Below are positions 55,458 to 64,000 of a stretch of DNA of 64,000 nucleotides, piece by piece. Below the pieces are notes generated by a model. That model did not search any database, was not told the origin of the DNA, and saw nothing but the letters and a program-made list of their open reading frames with translations. Location: assembly GCF_020907245.1 (NCBI RefSeq), contig NZ_JAJJWH010000020.1:1-64000 (forward strand), given 5' to 3'. Each line of letters opens with the position of its first letter. The stretch's first letter is position 1. The DNA is from Pontibacter harenae. GTDB lineage: Bacteria > Bacteroidota > Bacteroidia > Cytophagales > Hymenobacteraceae. The translations under genes and the position numbers were made by a program.

Positions 55458-57071
55458 ATGGCTGCTAAATATATATTTGTTACAGGGGGCGTTACCTCCT
55501 CTTTAGGTAAAGGTATCATCTCTGCTTCTCTTGCTAAGTTGCTGCAGGCAAGAGGTTTCTCCGTAACCATTCAAAAATTCGACCCTTACATTAACATAGA
55601 CCCAGGCACACTGAACCCGTACGAGCATGGCGAATGTTTTGTAACAGAAGACGGTGCAGAAACCGACCTCGACCTGGGACACTACGAGCGATACTTGAAT
55701 GCACCAACCTCTCAGGCAAACAATGTTACGACAGGTCGCATTTACAACCACGTAATTATGCAGGAGCGAGAAGGCGCTTATTTGGGTAAAACAGTTCAGG
55801 TTATTCCGCATATTACCGATGAGATAAAGCGCCGTATGCTGCTGTTAGGCCAGACGGGCGAGTATGATATAGTAATTACTGAAATTGGCGGCTGTGTGGG
55901 CGACATAGAATCCCTTCCGTTTATTGAGGCGGTGCGCCAGTTGCGCTGGGAACTAGGTTCAAACGAAACCTGTGTAATTCACCTGACGCTCCTGCCCTAC
56001 CTTAAGGCAGCTGGTGAGTTGAAGACAAAACCAACCCAACACTCCGTACGGGATTTGTCGGAAGCAGGTGTACAGCCAGATATCTTAGTTTGCCGCTCAG
56101 AGCATCCAGTTCCGTCTGATTTGCGCAAAAAAATAGCTTTGTTCTGTAACGTGAAGCAGAATGCAGTAATCGAATCGTTGGATGCAGAGACCATTTACGA
56201 TGTGCCGCTGCTGATGCGAAAAGAGAAGCTGGATGAGCGTGTGATCAGCAAACTGAAACTACCGCAGAGATCGGAGCCTGAGTTAGACACTTGGAAAGAA
56301 TTCCTTGGTCGCCTTAAAAACCCTACAGCCGAGGTAAATATTGCCTTAGTAGGTAAATATGTAGAGTTGCCAGATGCTTATAAGTCTATTATAGAATCTT
56401 TTGTGCATGCTGGCGCAGCAAACGAGTGTAAGGTAAAACTGAAAACTTTCCAATCTGAAAACATAAATCCTGATAATGTGGCTACGTTGCTGGGCAGCAT
56501 GGATGCTGTGCTGGTAGCACCAGGCTTTGGAGAGAGAGGTTTTCAGGGTAAGTTAGAATCTATTAAGTTCGTTCGCGAAAACAAAATCCCGTTCCTGGGC
56601 ATCTGTTTAGGTATGCAATGTGCTGCAGTTGAATTTGCACGCAATGTACTTGGTTTAGAGGGAGCTGCCTCTACAGAAATGTACCCTGATACGCCACATC
56701 CTATCATTGATATGATGGCTGATCAGAAAGAAATTACACAAAAAGGCGGTACTATGCGATTAGGTGCCTATACTTGTGAACTAAAAAAAGGTTCTAAGGC
56801 TTATTCTATTTATGGAAAGCAGAAGATAACAGAGCGTCATCGCCACCGTTATGAGTTCAACAACAAGTACTTAGAAGATTTTGAAAAAGCTGGTATGCTA
56901 GCATCAGGCATCAACCCTGAGACGGGGCTGGTAGAGGTGATCGAGTTACAAAATCACCCATGGTTTGTGGCTGCACAATATCATCCTGAGTTAAAAAGCA
57001 CCGTGCTGAACCCTCACCCGCTGTTTGTAAAATTTATAAAAGCGGCAATTAATTACGCTAAATCAAAGTAA
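55458..57071 (+). CDS. pyrG: CTP synthase
   Basis: A 537-residue enzyme that aminates UTP to CTP with glutamine and ATP. The synthetase domain begins YIFVTGGVTSSLGKGIISASLAKLL and contains CTEIGGTVGDIES-like TEIGGCVGDIESLPF. The glutaminase domain has the nucleophile Cys in LGICLGMQCA near 384 and HPE in QYHPELKS. Length is typical. It is followed 33 bases later by yidC, probably co-transcribed. Confidence 0.97.
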   Translation: MAAKYIFVTGGVTSSLGKGIISASLAKLLQARGFSVTIQKFDPYINIDPGTLNPYEHGECFVTEDGAETDLDLGHYERYLNAPTSQANNVTTGRIYNHVIMQEREGAYLGKTVQVIPHITDEIKRRMLLLGQTGEYDIVITEIGGCVGDIESLPFIEAVRQLRWELGSNETCVIHLTLLPYLKAAGELKTKPTQHSVRDLSEAGVQPDILVCRSEHPVPSDLRKKIALFCNVKQNAVIESLDAETIYDVPLLMRKEKLDERVISKLKLPQRSEPELDTWKEFLGRLKNPTAEVNIALVGKYVELPDAYKSIIESFVHAGAANECKVKLKTFQSENINPDNVATLLGSMDAVLVAPGFGERGFQGKLESIKFVRENKIPFLGICLGMQCAAVEFARNVLGLEGAASTEMYPDTPHPIIDMMADQKEITQKGGTMRLGAYTCELKKGSKAYSIYGKQKITERHRHRYEFNNKYLEDFEKAGMLASGINPETGLVEVIELQNHPWFVAAQYHPELKSTVLNPHPLFVKFIKAAINYAKSK

Positions 57072-57104
57072 GCAAAAACAAAACACAATTTGAATATTTA
57101 GTAA

Positions 57105-58940
57105 ATGGATAGAAATAATGCGATTGGCTTTGGACTGATGGCGGTCCTGCTGCTGGTTTATACCTTCTTCTTTTCGGGGAACAATAACCAGCAAGCCCAG
57201 CAGGCCACAGAACAAGTTGCCAGAGTCGAGCAAGTTGCCCCTGCCACATCAACAATAGCGGAAGATTCAGTAGCGCAGGCTCGAAGAGCAGCTGCAATGG
57301 GTACGTTTGGTGCTGCAGCCACAGGAGAAGCCACTACAACTACTCTCGACAACGAAAACCTGCAGATTACCTTCAACACAAAAGGTGGCCAGGTAGAGGA
57401 AGTAGTACTAAAAAACTATAAGTCTTACCAAGGCGGTCCGCTTGTGCTGTTTGACAAAGAAAGCAGCAACACCGATGTGCAGTTCGCTACAAACAATGGT
57501 AACACCGTACGTTTGTCTGATTTGTATTTTACACCATCTGATGTAAGCACAATAACGACTGACGCAGGCGAAGCGAAAAGAATATCTTTTAGAGCAGAGT
57601 TAGGCGCAAACCAGTATGTTGAGCAAACTTATACTTTGTATAACCAAAGCTTCCAAGTTGGCTATAAACTAGATTTTAGAGGTTTAGAAGGACAGGTTAG
57701 CGGCAACAACATAACCTTTACCTGGAGCGACCGCTTAAAGCAGTTAGAGCGTGACCTAAAGCAGAACAGAGCAAAATCCACCATTAACTACTATACTGTA
57801 GAAGACGGTCACGATAAACTTTCTATTTCAGAAGACAAAGAGGAAGAAACGTTAGAAGAACCTGTTAAGTGGGTTGCTAACAAGCAAAACTTCTTTACGG
57901 CTGGTATTATAGCCATCAAAACTTTCTCTGGTGCAAGATTAGAGGCTACTGTAGACCCTGCAGATACTTCAGTTGTTAAAACACTTGCTTCACAGATCTC
58001 TATTCCTACGCAGGATGTAATGTCTGGTGCTGGCGAATTCATGTTCTACTTCGGTCCGAACGATTATAATATTCTAAAAGAAGTAGGAAATGACTTTGAT
58101 AAGAATCTGGACCTAGGTTGGGGTATCTTCTCTTGGGTAAACCAGTGGCTGATTATACCAGCCTTTGATTTTCTGGAGAACTACATCGGAAACTACGGTA
58201 TCATTATCATGCTGTTGGTGCTGTATATTAAAACGCTCCTGTTCCCGCTTACTTATAAGTCTTACCTCTCTATGGCAAAAATGAAGGTGTTGAAGCCTGA
58301 AATTGATGCTATAAAAGAGCGTAACGATGGTGATATGCAGAAGACGCAGATGGAAACCATGAAGCTGTACTCAGAGATGGGCGTGAACCCGATGAGCGGC
58401 TGCTTACCAATGCTACTGCAGATGCCGATCCTGTTTGCGATGTTCAACTTCTTCCCGAACTCTATTGAGCTACGCCAGGAATCGTTCTTATGGGCAAACG
58501 ACCTTTCTACTTATGATGTGTTTGCCCGTCTGCCGTTCACTATTCCGTTTTATGGTGACCACGTAAGTATGTTCACCTTGCTGATGACGGCTTCGACCAT
58601 ACTTTATACTTGGTCAAATAATCAGATGAACACCATGCAGGGACCTATGAAGTTTTATAGTTACCTGATGCCTATCATCTTCATGTTTGTGCTGAACTCG
58701 TTCCCTGCTGGTTTATCTTTCTATTACTTTGTTTCAAACATGGTAACATTCGGTCAGCAGGCTATCATCCGTAAATTTGTGAACGAAGGCAAGGTTAGAG
58801 CCAAGCTGGAGCAAAACAAAGAGAAGAAGAAGGACAAGAAGAAAACTGGCGGTCCGTCTTTTACAGAGCGAATGCAGGAAGCCATGCGAGCAGCTCAGGA
58901 AAAAGAGCAGCAAAAGCGTAACCTAAGAGCTAAAAAGTAA
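57105..58940 (+). CDS. yidC: Membrane protein insertase YidC
   Basis: A 611-residue inner-membrane insertase. N-terminal TM (IGFGLMAVLLLVYTFFF), a large periplasmic beta-sandwich domain (about 75-340), then the conserved five-helix core with YGIIIMLLVLYIKTLLFPLTYKS, MGVNPMSGCLPMLLQMPILFAMFNFFP and PIIFMFVLNSFPAGLSFYYFVSN. The C-terminal 60 residues are Lys/Glu-rich and could bind ribosomes. Works alone or with SecYEG. Confidence 0.96.
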   Translation: MDRNNAIGFGLMAVLLLVYTFFFSGNNNQQAQQATEQVARVEQVAPATSTIAEDSVAQARRAAAMGTFGAAATGEATTTTLDNENLQITFNTKGGQVEEVVLKNYKSYQGGPLVLFDKESSNTDVQFATNNGNTVRLSDLYFTPSDVSTITTDAGEAKRISFRAELGANQYVEQTYTLYNQSFQVGYKLDFRGLEGQVSGNNITFTWSDRLKQLERDLKQNRAKSTINYYTVEDGHDKLSISEDKEEETLEEPVKWVANKQNFFTAGIIAIKTFSGARLEATVDPADTSVVKTLASQISIPTQDVMSGAGEFMFYFGPNDYNILKEVGNDFDKNLDLGWGIFSWVNQWLIIPAFDFLENYIGNYGIIIMLLVLYIKTLLFPLTYKSYLSMAKMKVLKPEIDAIKERNDGDMQKTQMETMKLYSEMGVNPMSGCLPMLLQMPILFAMFNFFPNSIELRQESFLWANDLSTYDVFARLPFTIPFYGDHVSMFTLLMTASTILYTWSNNQMNTMQGPMKFYSYLMPIIFMFVLNSFPAGLSFYYFVSNMVTFGQQAIIRKFVNEGKVRAKLEQNKEKKKDKKKTGGPSFTERMQEAMRAAQEKEQQKRNLRAKK

Positions 58941-58959
58941 TATTCTTGATAGCTAACAG

Positions 58960-58990
58960 AAAGCCTTTCCCCTACAGGAAAGGCTTTTTT
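58960..58990 (+). terminator. Intrinsic terminator after yidC
   Basis: An 11-bp stem (AAAGCCTTTCC / GGAAAGGCTTT), loop CCTACA, with a TTTTTT tail. Confidence 0.88.
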
Positions 58991-59039
58991 GTTTACTTTT
59001 CACCCGCTAGCCTCGTATATAGCACTACAACTATAAACT

Positions 59040-59630
59040 ATGATGTACTTAAAACGAAATATAAAACTCTCTCTCCTCCTGTTAAGCTTTGGTACTTTTA
59101 GCTGCCAGTCAAACTCTCAGGATGAAAAGACAATTGCCAGCACACACCCAAAACTAGAAGAAGAACTTAACAACGATTCTGTGTCCACCCCTGTTACTCC
59201 TGGTGATACTTCCAATCTATACAATAGGTACCGAATTACGATGGACCAGTACACGAACAGCCGAAACTACGATGTAAGAAACATGTATGGTGGAAGCCTT
59301 GGCAAACTCGACGAAGAGAGCCATGAAGATGCCCGCACCTACCGTTCGGCTTTAACAAAGGGCTTAGCAAAAGGTGTTAATTTTGCTGGAAATTATACTG
59401 TCGTAACAGTTGGCTGTGGAAACGCATGTCAAAATCACTATATAATCGATAGCAAAAGCGGTAAAGTGCTTGATAAAATCCAGAGCAGTGCTGGCGCCAA
59501 ATTCAGTCCCAATAGTCGGCTGTTTATCTTAAACCCGCCCGACTCTACAGTTAACTACAGCAACTGCCACAACTGTGAGCCTAAAGCTTATGTTTTTGAG
59601 AACGGCCAGTTTAAAGAAGCTGAAAAGTAA
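59040..59630 (+). CDS. Hypothetical lipoprotein with four C-terminal cysteines
   Basis: A 196-residue lipoprotein: signal MMYLKRNIKLSLLLLSFGTFSC (Cys22). After an acidic, disordered linker (23-60), a folded domain contains GVNFAGNYTVVTVGCGNACQNHYIIDSKSGKV and NYSNCHNCEPKAYVFENGQF. The two CxxxC/CxxC pairs suggest disulfides or metal binding in the periplasm. I recognise the domain as one that recurs in unnamed secreted proteins, but no function is known to me. Confidence 0.7.
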   Translation: MMYLKRNIKLSLLLLSFGTFSCQSNSQDEKTIASTHPKLEEELNNDSVSTPVTPGDTSNLYNRYRITMDQYTNSRNYDVRNMYGGSLGKLDEESHEDARTYRSALTKGLAKGVNFAGNYTVVTVGCGNACQNHYIIDSKSGKVLDKIQSSAGAKFSPNSRLFILNPPDSTVNYSNCHNCEPKAYVFENGQFKEAEK

Positions 59631-60032
59631 AAGTAAGCGGTATTTACAGCTCCAAAGCCATTCTAAAAAGTACAATTTAAATTCTATTCCCATAAATGTA
59701 AGGCTTCAGCCAATAGTTTAAAAAATAGCTATATTCAAAAATTTGAAGCATATTTTAATGCCTCCCGTAAACTAACAAGCCAAAAAAACAGCTAAACATT
59801 TATCTAAAATAGTGCAAATTTAAAATAATTCTAAATACCTATTCACCAAGCTATAACTGGTGTAGCCTTACTAAATATGGCCTGCGACCAAAGTTTTAGG
59901 CCTTTTTATCCCTCTTTGCAGTGGTAATACCTTACCACAAGCTATAACAGAAGTGAATTTAGCCCGTAAAAAATATTGTAAGCTTTATTAAAAAGGCTTC
60001 AAAAAATTAACTTCTGCTAATAAAGTAAAGCA
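59631..60032. other. AT-rich intergenic region before the DUF2382 genes
   Basis: About 400 bases, strongly AT-rich between 59640 and 59850. No gene, terminator or clear promoter could be supported. Confidence 0.4.
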
Positions 60033-60497
60033 ATGGAGCACAATATAGATGAAGGTTCAAACCTGAAAAACGAGTTTGAAAAAAAATACAGAGAAAATCA
60101 GCCTGTTCAAGAGCCTGAAGTGATTCCGATTATTGAGGAACAAATAAGGGTTGACACAAGAGTGGTTGAATCTGGCAGTGTTAACATCAGAAAAAACGTG
60201 CATGAAGAAGAGGTGACAGTTAACCTCCCTATCATAAACGAAGAAATAGATGTTGAAAGAGTAGCCATCAACGAATTTGTTGACTCGGCGCCTGCTCCTG
60301 TTCGCTATGAAGGTGATAAGATAATAATACCTGTTCTGAAAGAGGTATCGGTGGTAGTAAAGAAACTGATGCTTGTAGAAGAACTACATGTAACGAAACG
60401 TAAAGTGGAAACACATACTTCGCAACAAGTGAAGCTTCGTAAAGAAGAAGTTAACATAAGTAGAGCTGATGGGAATACAGCTAATGGCGGCCTTTAG
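60033..60497 (+). CDS. DUF2382 (YsnF/AvaK) domain protein
   Basis: A 154-residue soluble, highly charged protein. EVIPIIEEQIRVDTRVVESGSVNIRKNVHEEEVTVNLPIINEEIDVERVAIN is the DUF2382 signature, a beta-repeat module of the general-stress protein YsnF. The second half repeats the theme (IIIPVLKEVSVVVKKLMLVEELHVTKRKVETH). It is followed 74 bases later by a longer homologue, so the two look like a stress operon. Function unknown. Confidence 0.85.
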   Translation: MEHNIDEGSNLKNEFEKKYRENQPVQEPEVIPIIEEQIRVDTRVVESGSVNIRKNVHEEEVTVNLPIINEEIDVERVAINEFVDSAPAPVRYEGDKIIIPVLKEVSVVVKKLMLVEELHVTKRKVETHTSQQVKLRKEEVNISRADGNTANGGL

Positions 60498-60571
60498 CAG
60501 TTTTAGTTTTAGAGGCTGATTTTTTGAATAACAAATAGAACAATTTAACCAACTACAAAAGAAAACAAACT

Positions 60572-61399
60572 ATGGAACAACAGACAGTAATAGGAATTTT
60601 TGAAAAAGGAATAGATGCCCAAATGGCGGCACAAAAGTTAGAAAGTACAAACTTTGCACAGGATAAAGTGGATGTGGTAAAACCAGCTGCAGCAGGCCCA
60701 GAAGGTCAGACAACAGCTTCTGCTACAACTTCCGCTACAGCTACAAGAACTGACAATGACCATACAAGCAACTTCTTTAACTCTTTGTTCGAGGATAAAG
60801 ATGATGCTAACAAATATTCTGAAGTAGCCCGCAGAGGATGGGTTGTAACAGTGCATGCTACCTCTAAGCAAGAAGCAGAGCGTGCTTCTGAAATCTTAGA
60901 CTCATGTGGCGCAGTAGACGTTGAAGATCGTTCACGTCAGTTACGTTCAACTACAGGCGTTACAGGAGCAGCACCAAGTACTGGTCAGCAAACAACTTCG
61001 CCAGGCGCTGTGCCAATTATTGAAGAAAAAACAAACATTGGAAAGCGTGAGGTTGAATCTGGTGGCGTAAGGCTAAAAAGCCGTATTATCGAGCGCCCAG
61101 TTCATGAAAACCTTAGACTGCGCGAGGAAAGGGTTAATGTAGAAAGAAATCCTGTAAACCGTCCAGCAACCGATAGGGACTTAAGCACTTTTAAAGAAGG
61201 TGAAACTACCGTAACAGCACACTCTGAGATACCAATGGTAAACAAAGAAGCCCGTGTGGTAGAAGAAGTAAAAGTAGGTAAAGAATCACGAATCCGTAAC
61301 GAGCGTATTGAAGAAACTGAGCGCAAGACGGATGTAGAAGTAGATAAACTTCGTAAAGATGACGACCTGAGAGGTCCACAAAACCCGAACAGACGATAA
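60572..61399 (+). CDS. YsnF/AvaK-like protein with N-terminal general-stress domain and DUF2382
   Basis: A 275-residue soluble protein. The N-terminal about 110 residues (MEQQTVIGIFEKGIDAQMAAQKLESTNFAQDKVDVVKP) resemble the general stress protein 17M/YflT-like module. A Thr/Ala/Ser-rich linker with ATTSATATRT-type sequence follows. The C-terminal DUF2382 (about 145-250) starts VPIIEEKTNIGKREVESGGVRLKSRI, closely matching the first gene's VIPIIEEQIRV and RVVESGSVNIRK. It probably responds to osmotic, oxidative or desiccation stress. It ends at a terminator. Confidence 0.87.
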   Translation: MEQQTVIGIFEKGIDAQMAAQKLESTNFAQDKVDVVKPAAAGPEGQTTASATTSATATRTDNDHTSNFFNSLFEDKDDANKYSEVARRGWVVTVHATSKQEAERASEILDSCGAVDVEDRSRQLRSTTGVTGAAPSTGQQTTSPGAVPIIEEKTNIGKREVESGGVRLKSRIIERPVHENLRLREERVNVERNPVNRPATDRDLSTFKEGETTVTAHSEIPMVNKEARVVEEVKVGKESRIRNERIEETERKTDVEVDKLRKDDDLRGPQNPNRR

Positions 61400-61737
61400 G
61401 TTTAAAGATAAATTGATTGAAAAGGCAGCTAAGTTTTAGCTGCCTTTTTTTATTTTTATGCCCTGCCACAACTACATTATTCTTCCTTGAAAAAGCGTTT
61501 CTATAGAGTAAGAACCAAGAATAAAGCTATTGCACTAAAGTTGAAAACGAATAACAATGACGCCTCTTACCAGTTTATTTTCTCTCCTTCTTTGACATTA
61601 TGCCGTCGCACCCTAACTTCGGGATAAGAACTCATAAACAAATCAGACACTAGACGATGCTTCTGATTGTATAGGTTTTTCTTTTTTTAATGTCTACTGC
61701 TTAGATAAAAAACTGAAGCAGTGGCCACTCCTGACAT
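61400..61737. other. Intergenic region before the FAD/4Fe-4S gene
   Basis: It contains the terminator at 61420-61450 and about 290 bases with no other gene. No convincing promoter pair was found. Confidence 0.4.
61420..61450 (+). terminator. Intrinsic terminator after the YsnF-like gene
   Basis: AAAAGGCAGCTA pairs with TAGCTGCCTTTT around a 5-base loop, followed by a T-run. Confidence 0.88.
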
Positions 61738-64000
61738 ATGAACTCAGATAAACTAAAACAACTAGCCACCCAACTGGAGGGAGAGTTTTACTTTGATAAT
61801 ACTATGCGTACACTGTACGCTACCGATGCTTCAGCTTATCGGGAGGTACCGCTAGCCGTTGCTTTCCCTAAATCTGTTGCAGATATAAAGACCCTGATCC
61901 ACTTTGCTAAAAGTGAAGGAACATCCCTAATACCGCGTACGGCAGGCACCTCGCTGGCTGGGCAGGTTGTAGGAAACGGTATTGTAGTAGATGTATCGCG
62001 CACTTTTACCAAAATTTTAGAGGTAAATGCGGAAGAAGGTTGGGTACGCGTGCAGCCTGGCGTTATCCGCGATGAACTGAACTATTTCCTGAAGCCACAC
62101 GGCCTGTACTTTGGTCCAGAAACCTCTACAGCCAACCGAGCTATGATTGGTGGGATGGTAGGCAATAACTCCTGTGGCTCTAACTCTGTTGTGTACGGCA
62201 GCACCAGAGAGCACCTGTTATCGGTAAAGGCCATACTTAGCGATGGTACCGAAACAGAGTTTAACGCCCTTACCTTAGCTGAATTTGAAGCGAAATGCCG
62301 CGGAGAAAACACTTCTGGTGATCTGGAAACAAGATTGTATCAGGCTACCAAAGCCATGCTTTCTCATGCGCCTACCAAAGCCAATATTCGTGCAGAATTC
62401 CCGAAGCCAAGCGTTCAGCGCCGCAATACGGGTTATGCCATAGACTTGCTATTGGAGTCGGAGCCTTTTACGCTTGAAGCAGAACCTTTCAACTTCTGCA
62501 AATTAATTGCTGGCTCAGAAGGCACCTTGGCTTTCCTTACAGAGATAAAATTACACGTAAACCCCCTCCCACCTAAAGAGACTGGTCTGCTCTGCATTCA
62601 CTGCCATAGCGTAGACGAATCGCTTAGGGCAAACCTGGTTGCCCTGAAGTATAACCCTAGTGCCAGTGAACTGATGGACCACTACGTGCTGGAATGTACG
62701 AAAACAAACATAGAGCAAAGCCAGAACCGTTTCTTTGTGCAGGGTGATCCTGGGGCAATTCTGGTGGTGGAACTATCCAGCGAAACAAGAGAAGCAATAG
62801 AAGAGCGGGCGCAAGCACTTGTGCAGGAGCTACAAGCCGCTGGCTTAGGATACCACTACCCGCTTGTGTTTGGACCCGATACAAAAAAAGTGTGGACTCT
62901 GCGCAAAGCTGGCCTAGGTTTACTCTCTAACATACCTGGCGACGCAAAACCTGTAGCTGTTATTGAAGATACTGCTGTGGATGTACAAGACTTGCCAGAC
63001 TTTATTCGGGAGTTTAACCATACACTGGAACAGTACAACCTTTATTGTGTGCATTACGCGCACGCAGGCTCTGGCGAACTGCACCTCCGCCCTATCATCA
63101 ACCTGAAAACAGAAGAAGGTAACAGGCTATTCAGAAGCATAGCTGAAGAAATTGCCAGACTTGTAAAGAAATACCGCGGTTCTTTGAGTGGTGAGCATGG
63201 CGACGGGCGCTTACGAGGCGAGTTTATTCCTTTCATGATTGGAGAAGAAAACTATAAACTGGTAGAGGAAGTGAAGCGTGTGTGGGACCCCTATGACATA
63301 TTCAACCCAGGCAAGATTGTGAACACGCCCTCTATGAACACTTTTCTGCGCTATGAACCTGGCCAGGAAACGCCTGAATTTGATACAGTTTTTAAATTTA
63401 AACAAGCGGAAGGTGTCTTGCGTGCAGCAGAATTATGTAACGGCTCTGGTGACTGCCGCAAAACGCACCTGACTGGCGGCACCATGTGCCCAAGCTATAT
63501 GGTTACGCGCAACGAGAAAGATACCACCCGTGGCCGAGCCAACATGATGCGTGAGTTTCTTACCCGTTCCACCAAAGAAAATCGTTTCGACCACCAGGAA
63601 ATTATGGACTCTATGGAGTTGTGCTTATCCTGCAAAGGTTGTAAATCAGAATGCCCGTCCAACGTTGATGTTGCTAAACTGAAGGCAGAGTTCCTGCAGC
63701 ACTACTACGATGCCAACGGAGTTCCTTTCCGCACCCGCATGGTAGGTAATTTTACGAAAGCCAATCAACTAGCATCTTTAGCCCCAGGTGTCTATAACTT
63801 CATGTTTAAAAACAATGCTACAGCAGCCATAGCTAAGAAAATGATGGGGTTTGCACCACAGCGTTCAATTCCGCTCATACATAAAACTACCTTACGCAGC
63901 TGGTTCAAAAAGCATCAAAAAGAGAGGCAAAAAGCAAATGAACAGGCAAAAAAGAAGGTGTACCTTTTCTGCGACGAATTTACTAACTACAACGACACTG
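61738..64000 (+). CDS. FAD-binding and 4Fe-4S oxidoreductase (GlcD/YdiJ-like), 3' end missing
   Basis: The open frame runs from ATG 61738 to the window end with no stop (at least 754 codons). The N-terminal FAD-binding domain (PCMH type) shows PRTAGTSLAGQVVGNGIVVDVSR and GPETSTANRAMIGGMVGNNSCGSNSVVYGS. A GlcD/DLD C-terminal domain follows with GSEGTLAFLTEIKLHVNP and HYAHAGSGELHLRP. A ferredoxin-like part contains GSGDCRKTHLTGGTMCPSY and LCLSCKGCKSECPSNVD (4Fe-4S cysteines). A CCG-type domain begins near the window end (KKVYLFCDEFTNYND). Such fused proteins, like YdiJ, oxidise 2-hydroxy acids such as D-lactate or D-2-hydroxyglutarate. The true substrate is open. Confidence 0.9.
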   Translation, partial: MNSDKLKQLATQLEGEFYFDNTMRTLYATDASAYREVPLAVAFPKSVADIKTLIHFAKSEGTSLIPRTAGTSLAGQVVGNGIVVDVSRTFTKILEVNAEEGWVRVQPGVIRDELNYFLKPHGLYFGPETSTANRAMIGGMVGNNSCGSNSVVYGSTREHLLSVKAILSDGTETEFNALTLAEFEAKCRGENTSGDLETRLYQATKAMLSHAPTKANIRAEFPKPSVQRRNTGYAIDLLLESEPFTLEAEPFNFCKLIAGSEGTLAFLTEIKLHVNPLPPKETGLLCIHCHSVDESLRANLVALKYNPSASELMDHYVLECTKTNIEQSQNRFFVQGDPGAILVVELSSETREAIEERAQALVQELQAAGLGYHYPLVFGPDTKKVWTLRKAGLGLLSNIPGDAKPVAVIEDTAVDVQDLPDFIREFNHTLEQYNLYCVHYAHAGSGELHLRPIINLKTEEGNRLFRSIAEEIARLVKKYRGSLSGEHGDGRLRGEFIPFMIGEENYKLVEEVKRVWDPYDIFNPGKIVNTPSMNTFLRYEPGQETPEFDTVFKFKQAEGVLRAAELCNGSGDCRKTHLTGGTMCPSYMVTRNEKDTTRGRANMMREFLTRSTKENRFDHQEIMDSMELCLSCKGCKSECPSNVDVAKLKAEFLQHYYDANGVPFRTRMVGNFTKANQLASLAPGVYNFMFKNNATAAIAKKMMGFAPQRSIPLIHKTTLRSWFKKHQKERQKANEQAKKKVYLFCDEFTNYNDT

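Noticed and set aside
1..64000. CRISPR arrays, tRNA or rRNA genes, prophage, defence or biosynthetic clusters
   Set aside because: No regularly spaced repeats, cloverleaf-like sequences or marker genes were seen on reading the intergenic regions.

Overview
The window reads as chromosomal DNA of a Bacteroidota bacterium, most likely a Cytophagales/Hymenobacteraceae member close to Pontibacter. This is an inference from gene content: two DUF5117-type zinc metalloproteases, many short lipoproteins, a LytS/LytTR two-component pair with a TlpA protein, an SPW-repeat/VKOR protein, and tandem cold-shock proteins. Promoter-like elements of the Bacteroidota kind (a -7 box of TAnnTTTG type) and few Shine-Dalgarno sequences agree. 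No tRNA, rRNA, CRISPR array, phage or plasmid backbone was seen. The one mobile element is a decayed IS5-type insertion sequence near 9.1-10.0 kb.

Layout. 0.4-6.8 kb: a two-RCK potassium channel, a hexapeptide acetyltransferase, an RluF-like pseudouridine synthase, and a translationally coupled pair of a sugar-dehydrogenase-like beta-propeller and a YciE/ferritin-like protein. 7-14 kb: an MFS exporter, a lipoprotein cut off from its upstream DNA by the IS, a PhoX-like lipoprotein, a di-heme peroxidase with an extra N-terminal domain, and a small conserved protein. 14-26 kb is metabolic: a ROK sugar kinase lacking the usual zinc cysteines, a five-PAS histidine kinase, the oxidative pentose-phosphate operon gnd-zwf-pgl, and the proline operon proC-proB-proA facing it. 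26-30 kb: a gene-free stretch with long hairpins, then two cold-shock-domain proteins and a fatty acid desaturase, which together look like cold adaptation.

30-46 kb: rmuC, an M2 (ACE-like) peptidase lipoprotein, a metzincin-like protease, a tandem UspA gene broken by a one-base frameshift, hsp20, a second RluF-like enzyme with a basic low-complexity tail, an SDR, a pirin, cysM, a DJ-1/PfpI protein, a sorbosone-dehydrogenase-like lipoprotein and dinB. 46-54 kb: a second metzincin paralogue, then a compact operon histidine kinase - TlpA thioredoxin - LytTR regulator, followed by the SPW/VKOR membrane protein. 54-64 kb: a PA0069-type radical SAM protein, pyrG-yidC, a small lipoprotein, two DUF2382 stress proteins, and a FAD/4Fe-4S dehydrogenase that runs off the end of the window.

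Most transcription units end in clear intrinsic terminators, several with unusually long perfect stems (18-26 bp). No textbook defence or secondary-metabolite system is visible. The least ordinary items are the kinase-thioredoxin-regulator operon beside the VKOR protein, the cytosolic propeller/ferritin-like couple, the zinc-less ROK kinase, the AT-rich hairpin ahead of the cold-shock gene, and the orphan hairpins at 26.7-26.9 kb.
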